Under the pieces are notes generated by a model. That model saw nothing but the letters and a program-made list of their open reading frames with translations. It made no database searches and was not told the DNA's origin. 37,029 bases of DNA from CADEFF01 sp964569315. Its GTDB lineage: Bacteria > Pseudomonadota > Alphaproteobacteria > Dongiales > Dongiaceae. This document shows positions 33,012-37,029 of the stretch, one piece after another (within the stretch, counting starts at the first letter, position 1; each line of letters begins with the position of its first letter). The position numbers were made by a program, and so were the translations under genes. Location: the NCBI GenBank assembly GCA_964569315.1, contig CAZMUZ010000026.1:1-37029 (forward strand), in the 5' to 3' direction.

Positions 33012-34412
33012 TCACCCGTTCCAGAGCTTCTCGCGCTTCAGCTCGTCCATCGCCGTCCGGGTCGAGGCGCGCAAGATGGCGACAAGCTCGTCGATCTGCG
33101 GCTCGGTCATGATCAGCGGCGGCGACAGCACGTTCAGATGGCCGAGCGGACGGACGATCGCGCCGCTCGCCTTGGCGATCCGCGCGATGCGGCCGCCGAT
33201 GTCCGCCTCGGGCGGCAGCAGCGCCTTGGTCTTGCGGTCGGCGACATATTCCGCGCAGAGCATGAAATGGCTGCCGCGGATATCGCCCACGATCGGCAGG
33301 TCGTGCATCGCTTCGTGGAGCTTCTTCTCGAAGTAGGGGCCGACCTTGCGGACATGGCCGCAGATGTCCTCGCGCTCCATGATCTCGATGTTCTTGAGGC
33401 CGGCGGCGCAGGTCACCGCATGGCCCGAATAGGTGAAGCCATTGGTGAACATGGCGCCCTCGGCCTGCGGCACGCTGATCACCTCGTAAATCTTGTCCGA
33501 GAAGATCATGGCGCCGAGCGGCTGATAGCCCGAGGTGATGCCCTTCGCCGTCGAGATGATGTCGGGCTGGAGGTCGAACTTGTCCTTCGAGGCGAAAAAA
33601 TGGCCGAGCCGGCCGAAGGCCGTCACCACCTCGTCCGACAGGTAGAACACATCGTATTTCGCGCAGACTTCCTGCGCGCGTCGGTGATAGCCGGGCGGCG
33701 GCACGATCACGCCGCCGGCGCCCATGATCGGCTCGGCGAAGAACATCGCGACGTTCTCCGGCCCCAGCTCGAGGATCTTGTTCTCGAGATCGGCGATGCA
33801 CTGGTCGCCGAATGCCTCCAGCGTCATGCCATCCGGCCGGCGATAGGGGTTGGGGCAAGGGATGTGATGCACGAGATCGTCGATCGTGTCGAAGCCGATC
33901 CGGTCGAACATCACGCCGGTGATGGTCGCCGTCAGCAGGGTCGAGCCGTGATAGCCGTCGATCCGCGAGATGATCTTCTTCTTCGATTTCTTGCCAAGAC
34001 GGTTGAAATAGAAATGCACCGTCCGCACGGCGACGTCGTTCGATTCCGATCCACCGGTCGTATAGAACACATGGTTGAGCGGGCCCGGCGCGAGCTCGGC
34101 GAGCTTCGCCGCGAGCGCGGCCGCCGGCGGCGTCGTGATGTGGGTGAAGGTCGAGTAGTAGCACATCCGCTTCGCCTGCTCGGCGATCGCCTGCGCCATC
34201 TCGTCCCGGCCATAGCCGATATTCACGCACCAGAGGCCGCCGATACCGTCGATGTAGCGCTGGCCGTCGCTGTCATAGACATAAATGCCCTCGGACTCGG
34301 CGATGACCTCCGACCCGTCCTTCTTGAAGGTCGAGAAGTCCGTCCAGGGATGGACGTAGTGATCGCGGTCCTGCCGCCAGAGCTCTTTGGTGTCGTATTT
34401 CAGGTTGCGCAT
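33012..34412 (-). CDS. Class III PLP-dependent omega-aminotransferase
   Basis: A 466-residue fold-type I class III aminotransferase. Internal-aldimine K290 is in STAKGITSGYQPLGA. VFYTTGGSESNDVAVRTVHF and the DEVVTAFGRLG motif (Asp to the PLP nitrogen) are present. Substrates in this group include beta-alanine, taurine, polyamines and aromatic amines with pyruvate as acceptor; I cannot choose among them. The ATG at 34412 (MRNLKYDTKELW) starts at the family N-terminus; the open frame to 34685 is out of keeping with it. It is 113 bp after the SpuC-like gene and 10 bp before the GT41 copy 2 start. Confidence 0.9.
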   Translation of the reverse strand: MRNLKYDTKELWRQDRDHYVHPWTDFSTFKKDGSEVIAESEGIYVYDSDGQRYIDGIGGLWCVNIGYGRDEMAQAIAEQAKRMCYYSTFTHITTPPAAALAAKLAELAPGPLNHVFYTTGGSESNDVAVRTVHFYFNRLGKKSKKKIISRIDGYHGSTLLTATITGVMFDRIGFDTIDDLVHHIPCPNPYRRPDGMTLEAFGDQCIADLENKILELGPENVAMFFAEPIMGAGGVIVPPPGYHRRAQEVCAKYDVFYLSDEVVTAFGRLGHFFASKDKFDLQPDIISTAKGITSGYQPLGAMIFSDKIYEVISVPQAEGAMFTNGFTYSGHAVTCAAGLKNIEIMEREDICGHVRKVGPYFEKKLHEAMHDLPIVGDIRGSHFMLCAEYVADRKTKALLPPEADIGGRIARIAKASGAIVRPLGHLNVLSPPLIMTEPQIDELVAILRASTRTAMDELKREKLWNG

Positions 34413-34525
34413 CGGACGCGTCCTCGTCGGTTGGTCCACGCAATGTCGTTCATCGGTCGGTCGCGGTGCCATCGGCAAGGCCGAAGCGAGACGATGTATC
34501 CCGCCGCGACCTCCCGAGGCAGGGC

Positions 34526-35917
34526 CTAGAGCAGGCCCTTCTTCTTGACGTCTGCCAGCGTTAGATCGAGCGCCTTGCGGGTCAGGGTCACGAATTCGTC
34601 GACGTTCGCCTTGGTCCAGGTGAGCGGCGGCGAGATCAGCATGGTGTCGCGCGTGGCCCGCATCACGAGCCCGCTCTTGAAGCAATGCTCGCGGCAGATC
34701 AGCCCCACATCGCCCAGCGGCTCGAAGGTCTTGCGCGTCGCCTTGTCCTTGACCAGCTCGATCGCGCCGATGAGACCGAGGTTGCGGGTCTCGCCGACCA
34801 GCGGATGGTCATGCAGATCCTTGAGCCGCTTCGAGAGATAGGGGCCGGTCACGTCGCGGACCTTCTCGACGAGACCCTCGTCCCTGATGATCCGGATGTT
34901 CTCGATGGCGACGGCGCAGCACGCCGGATGGCCCGAATAGGTGTAGCCGTGCGTGAGCTCGCCGGCCTTGTCGCCGCCGATCACCGCGAAGACGCGGTCG
35001 CTGACCATCAGGCCCGAGAGCGGCAGGTAACCCGAGGTCATGCCCTTCGCCATGGTCATGAAGTCCGCCTCGATCTTGAAATATTCCGAGGCGAACCAGT
35101 GACCGGTCCGGCCGAACCCGCAAATCACCTCGTCGGCGATCAGCAGCAGGTCGTATTTCTTGCAGATGCGCTGGATCTCGGGCCAGTAGCTCGCGGGCGG
35201 GATGATCACGCCTCCGGCGCCCTGGATCGGCTCGCCGATGAAGGCGGCGCAGTTGTCCGCGCCGAGCTCCAGGATCTTCTCCTCGAGTGCGCGCGCGGCC
35301 TTGAGGCCGAACTCGTCTGGCGTCATGTCGCCGCCCTGTCCGAACCAGTAAGGCTGCATGATATGGACGAAGCCCGGCAGCGGCAGGTCGCCGACCTCGT
35401 GCATCGCCTTCATGCCGCCGAGGCTGGCCGAGGCCATGGTCGAGCCGTGATAGCCGTTCTGCCGGCTGATGATCGTCTTCTTCGTTTTCTTGCCCAGCAC
35501 GTTCCAGTAGTGCCGGACCATGCGGCAGATCGTGTCGTTCGCGTCCGACCCGGAGAGGCCGTAGAACACGTGGTTGAGCTGTTTCGGCGCGAGGTCGGCG
35601 AGGACCTTGCCGAGCTCCGCGGTCGGCGGCGTCGTGGTCTTGAAGAAGGTGTTGTAGTAGGGGAGCTGCACCATCTGATCGTAGGCGACCTGGGCGATCT
35701 CCTTGCGGCCATAGCCGACATTCACGCACCAGAGTCCGGCGAAGGCGTCGAGCAGCTTGTTGTCGTCGGAATCGAAGAGATAGGTTCCCTCGGCGCGCAC
35801 GATGACGCGCACCCCTTGTCCCGGCAGCGCATGCTGATCGGTGAAGGGATGGATATGATGGCCGAGATCGGTCGCTTGCCAGTGAGCGGTGCTGTTGCGG
35901 CGGGCGGCTTGTGCCAT
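34526..35917 (-). CDS. spuC: Putrescine/polyamine-pyruvate aminotransferase (SpuC-like, class III)
   Basis: A 463-residue class III aminotransferase closely resembling Pseudomonas SpuC throughout. It shares FTDxxxL near the start, AGLWCVNVGYGRKE, RQNGYHGSTMASASLGGMKA, GFVHIMQPYWFGQGGDM, and K291 in AKGMTSGYLPLSG. It is expected to transfer the amino group of putrescine (or spermidine) to pyruvate, giving 4-aminobutanal and alanine. The symbol is given by resemblance, not by test. GAAGGAG precedes the ATG at 35917. It is the first gene of a minus-strand series with the second aminotransferase and the two GT41 genes. The glutamylation or aldehyde-dehydrogenase genes of putrescine breakdown are not seen nearby. 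Confidence 0.85.
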   Translation of the reverse strand: MAQAARRNSTAHWQATDLGHHIHPFTDQHALPGQGVRVIVRAEGTYLFDSDDNKLLDAFAGLWCVNVGYGRKEIAQVAYDQMVQLPYYNTFFKTTTPPTAELGKVLADLAPKQLNHVFYGLSGSDANDTICRMVRHYWNVLGKKTKKTIISRQNGYHGSTMASASLGGMKAMHEVGDLPLPGFVHIMQPYWFGQGGDMTPDEFGLKAARALEEKILELGADNCAAFIGEPIQGAGGVIIPPASYWPEIQRICKKYDLLLIADEVICGFGRTGHWFASEYFKIEADFMTMAKGMTSGYLPLSGLMVSDRVFAVIGGDKAGELTHGYTYSGHPACCAVAIENIRIIRDEGLVEKVRDVTGPYLSKRLKDLHDHPLVGETRNLGLIGAIELVKDKATRKTFEPLGDVGLICREHCFKSGLVMRATRDTMLISPPLTWTKANVDEFVTLTRKALDLTLADVKKKGLL

Positions 35918-36012
35918 GAATGGCTCCTTCGGATCGGCGGTAAGGCGGGTTCGCGCATATGAGGCTGTCCGCGGCGGCGAGAGCCGACGCGGCAGGGCCG
36001 GCGGAACCGGAC

Positions 36013-36159
36013 TTACGGATTGAAGCCGATGCGCGCGCAGAGGATCAGCAGCTCGGCGAGACGCGAGCGTGCCGAGGCGTCGCTCTCCCGGGTCGCTTCC
36101 GCGGAGGATGCCGCGAGAGCGACGGGCCGGTCGAAGGGGCTGATCGCTCCCTGGATCAT
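36013..36159 (-). CDS. Possible small protein of 48 residues, unrecognised
   Basis: An ATG-to-TAA frame coding MIQGAISPFDRPVALAA at the start and ARSRLAELLILCARIGFNP at the end. The end could form an amphipathic helix. No Shine-Dalgarno is seen. It lies on the same strand 95 bp upstream of the SpuC-like gene, so it may be a leader peptide, a real small protein or chance. I do not recognise it. Confidence 0.25.
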   Translation of the reverse strand: MIQGAISPFDRPVALAASSAEATRESDASARSRLAELLILCARIGFNP

Positions 36160-36237
36160 GGCGGCAAGCTACCACGCGCCTTGCGGGCGGGGAAGCCGAG
36201 CTGGCGCCGTGGAAAGTGCGGAATCGGCAAGGTAGGG

Positions 36238-36255
36238 TTGCGTTTGCCGACGCAA
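36238..36255. promoter_or_regulatory. Inverted repeat, possible operator or hairpin
   Basis: TTGCGT, a 6-base loop, then ACGCAA. It is close to the dehydratase stop (36276, minus strand) and about 320 bp upstream of the SpuC-like start. It could be a regulator site (Lrp/AsnC-type sites have similar symmetry) or a 3' hairpin of the dehydratase transcript. No T-run supports termination. Confidence 0.25.
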
Positions 36256-36275
36256 ATCCGCGGGTTCGGCGGCGC

Positions 36276-36899
36276 TCACGCGGCCGCGAGATGGCGGGCG
36301 AAGCTCTCGGCGTCGATATTGCTGCCGCAGACGATCACCCCGACGCGACGCCCGGCGAGCCGGTCCCGCAAGGGGCCGCAGAGCGCCGCGGTCCCGGCGG
36401 CGCCGGCCGGCTCGACCGCGAGCTTGAGGTCGCGATAGAGCAACGACATGGCGCGCCGCAGGGCATCGTCGTCGACCTTCACCAGGCCGTCGAGGTACCG
36501 CCGGCAGAGCGCGAAGCTGTAGGGCGCGGCATGCGGCGCGCCGAGGCTGTCCGCGATGGTCGTCACGCGCTCGATCGATTGCGGCGAACCGGCAGCGAAG
36601 CTGCGATGCATGGTGTCGGCGCCCTCGGGCTCGACACCGAATATCCGGCACCGCGGAAGCCGTTGCTTGAGCGCGGCGGCAACGCCGGCGGCCAATCCGC
36701 CGCCGCCGATCGCGATGATGGCAGCCTCGATGTCGGGGGTCTGTTCGGCCCATTCGAGGCCAAGGGTGGCGTCGCCGAGGACGGTGAGCGGTCCTTCGAA
36801 GGGGTGGATGAAGCTGCGTCCTTCCTCGCGCTCGATCCCGCGCACCATCTCGAAGGCGCCATGCACGTCATCGGCGAGCAGGATTTCGGCGCCGAGCTC
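36276..36899 (-). pseudogene. Threonine/serine dehydratase-like PLP enzyme, C-terminal two thirds only
   Basis: Fold-type II PLP enzyme lacking its N-terminal third. Recognisable from about ELGAEILLADD onward: HPFEGPLTVLGDATLGLE, the PLP-phosphate loop AIGGGGLAAGVAA, VEPEGADTMHRS, AVEPAGAAGTAAL and the end CGSNIDAESFARHLAA. The PLP lysine (SxKxRG motif) and the SSGNHAQG loop, expected about 60-120 residues earlier, are absent. The minus-strand frame stays open to base 37029 but there it no longer resembles a dehydratase, because the plus strand of the same bases codes AroA. The gene is therefore cut at or near 36885-36905. It may be intact in the real genome if the junction is an assembly fault. 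A GTG at 36866 could start a shorter product, which would be inactive. Confidence 0.8.
36885..36899. other. Junction between truncated dehydratase and truncated aroA
   Basis: The 15 bp TTCGGCGCCGAGCTC codes FGAEL of AroA on plus and ELGAE of the dehydratase on minus; both fit their own family. Its centre GGCGCC is self-complementary. The two genes meet head to head here, each broken in mid-gene, which marks a join between sequences not normally adjacent. Confidence 0.7.
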
Positions 36900-37029
36900 G
36901 CGGTGCGCTTTCCCGAAAGCGGCGGCAAGGCGATCACGCTCAGGGGTCAGCCGGAGATTTCCGGCCGCACCGTGGCGGTGCCGGCCGACCCCTCTTCCGC
37001 CGCCTTCCCGCTGGTCGCGGCGCTGCTGC
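36885..37029 (+). pseudogene. aroA: Internal fragment of 3-phosphoshikimate 1-carboxyvinyltransferase (EPSP synthase)
   Basis: The plus strand codes 48 residues of AroA, including FGAELAVRF, ITLRGQPEISGRTVAV and the unmistakable PADPSSAAFPLVAALL. In intact AroA these lie past the middle of a protein of about 440 residues. Upstream of TTC at 36885 the frame reads MHVIGEQD, which does not match the HxERMLxxFGAE segment that should precede it, and the dehydratase is coded on the other strand. The 5' half of aroA is thus missing, and the 3' part runs off the window. The residues seen are normal for a working enzyme. Confidence 0.85.

Larger units (their letters stand above)
35918..36275. other. 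358-bp intergenic region before the aminotransferase series
   Basis: The largest stretch here without a confident gene. It holds the possible 48-codon frame (36013-36159), an inverted repeat at 36238-36255, and the Shine-Dalgarno of the SpuC-like gene. I see no terminator with a T-run and no clear -35/-10 pair. Confidence 0.5.

Noticed and set aside
36900..37029. Continuation of the dehydratase frame to the window edge as its true N-terminus
   Set aside because: The minus-strand translation there is Arg/Gly-rich and lacks the PLP lysine motif and SSGNHAQG loop, whereas the plus strand codes a textbook AroA segment.
1..37029. Mobile element, prophage, toxin-antitoxin or defence island
   Set aside because: No transposase, integrase, phage structural, restriction, CRISPR or typical toxin gene was seen. 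The NYN protein is a PIN-fold nuclease but sits in a conserved housekeeping block without an antitoxin partner.

Overview
The window is GC-rich DNA densely packed with genes, from an alphaproteobacterium. The strongest evidence is the housekeeping block smpB - uracil-DNA glycosylase / NYN protein - folK - rpoZ - rsh - pdxJ - acpS - lepB - rnc - era - recO - parC. To my knowledge that order is typical of Alphaproteobacteria, probably Rhodospirillales-like. NAD-dependent FdsGBA formate dehydrogenase, fused CysNC and an M23-bactofilin pair fit this. The placement is inferred from gene content and order, not from a database search.

Layout. (1) 1-3748, minus strand: a LysR-type regulator followed by fdsG-fdsB-fdsA, with fdsA cut by the left edge. 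The fdsG promoter region carries a perfect dyad placed where a LysR activator would bind. (2) 3749-4316: a divergent intergenic region with 31-bp tandem repeats, then a small cupin gene. (3) 4451-7146: cysD-cysNC, making APS and PAPS. (4) 7424-9353: an envelope M23 peptidase overlapping a bactofilin gene. (5) 9443-13163, minus strand: soluble lytic transglycosylase, a type II haloacid dehalogenase and a threonine-dehydratase-like PLP enzyme. (6) 13377-25558: dapA, smpB, a divergent pair (UDG and NYN on minus), then folK, rpoZ, rsh and the pdxJ-acpS-lepB-rnc-era-recO run, followed by an FAD amine/amino-acid oxidoreductase. This block covers ribosome rescue, the stringent response, RNA processing and basic cofactor and carrier-protein supply. 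(7) 25669-27912: parC. (8) 27947-35917, minus strand: two class III aminotransferases (the upstream one very SpuC-like), two tandem TPR-GT41 (OGT/SPINDLY-type) glycosyltransferases and a LysE/RhtB exporter, all co-oriented and mostly closely spaced. (9) 36276-37029: the C-terminal part of a second PLP dehydratase, abutting head-to-head an internal piece of aroA.

Most genes are ordinary. The points most worth a second look are: the broken dehydratase/aroA junction at about 36885-36899, where both genes are truncated inside a shared 15-bp sequence; the LysR-type operator and promoter upstream of fdsG, which overlaps the regulator's own stop codon; the 31-bp tandem repeats between the LysR gene and the cupin gene; and the tandem GT41 pair 10 bp downstream of an aminotransferase gene. 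I saw no tRNA, rRNA, CRISPR array, insertion sequence or phage gene. I found no convincing new defence or mobile system.
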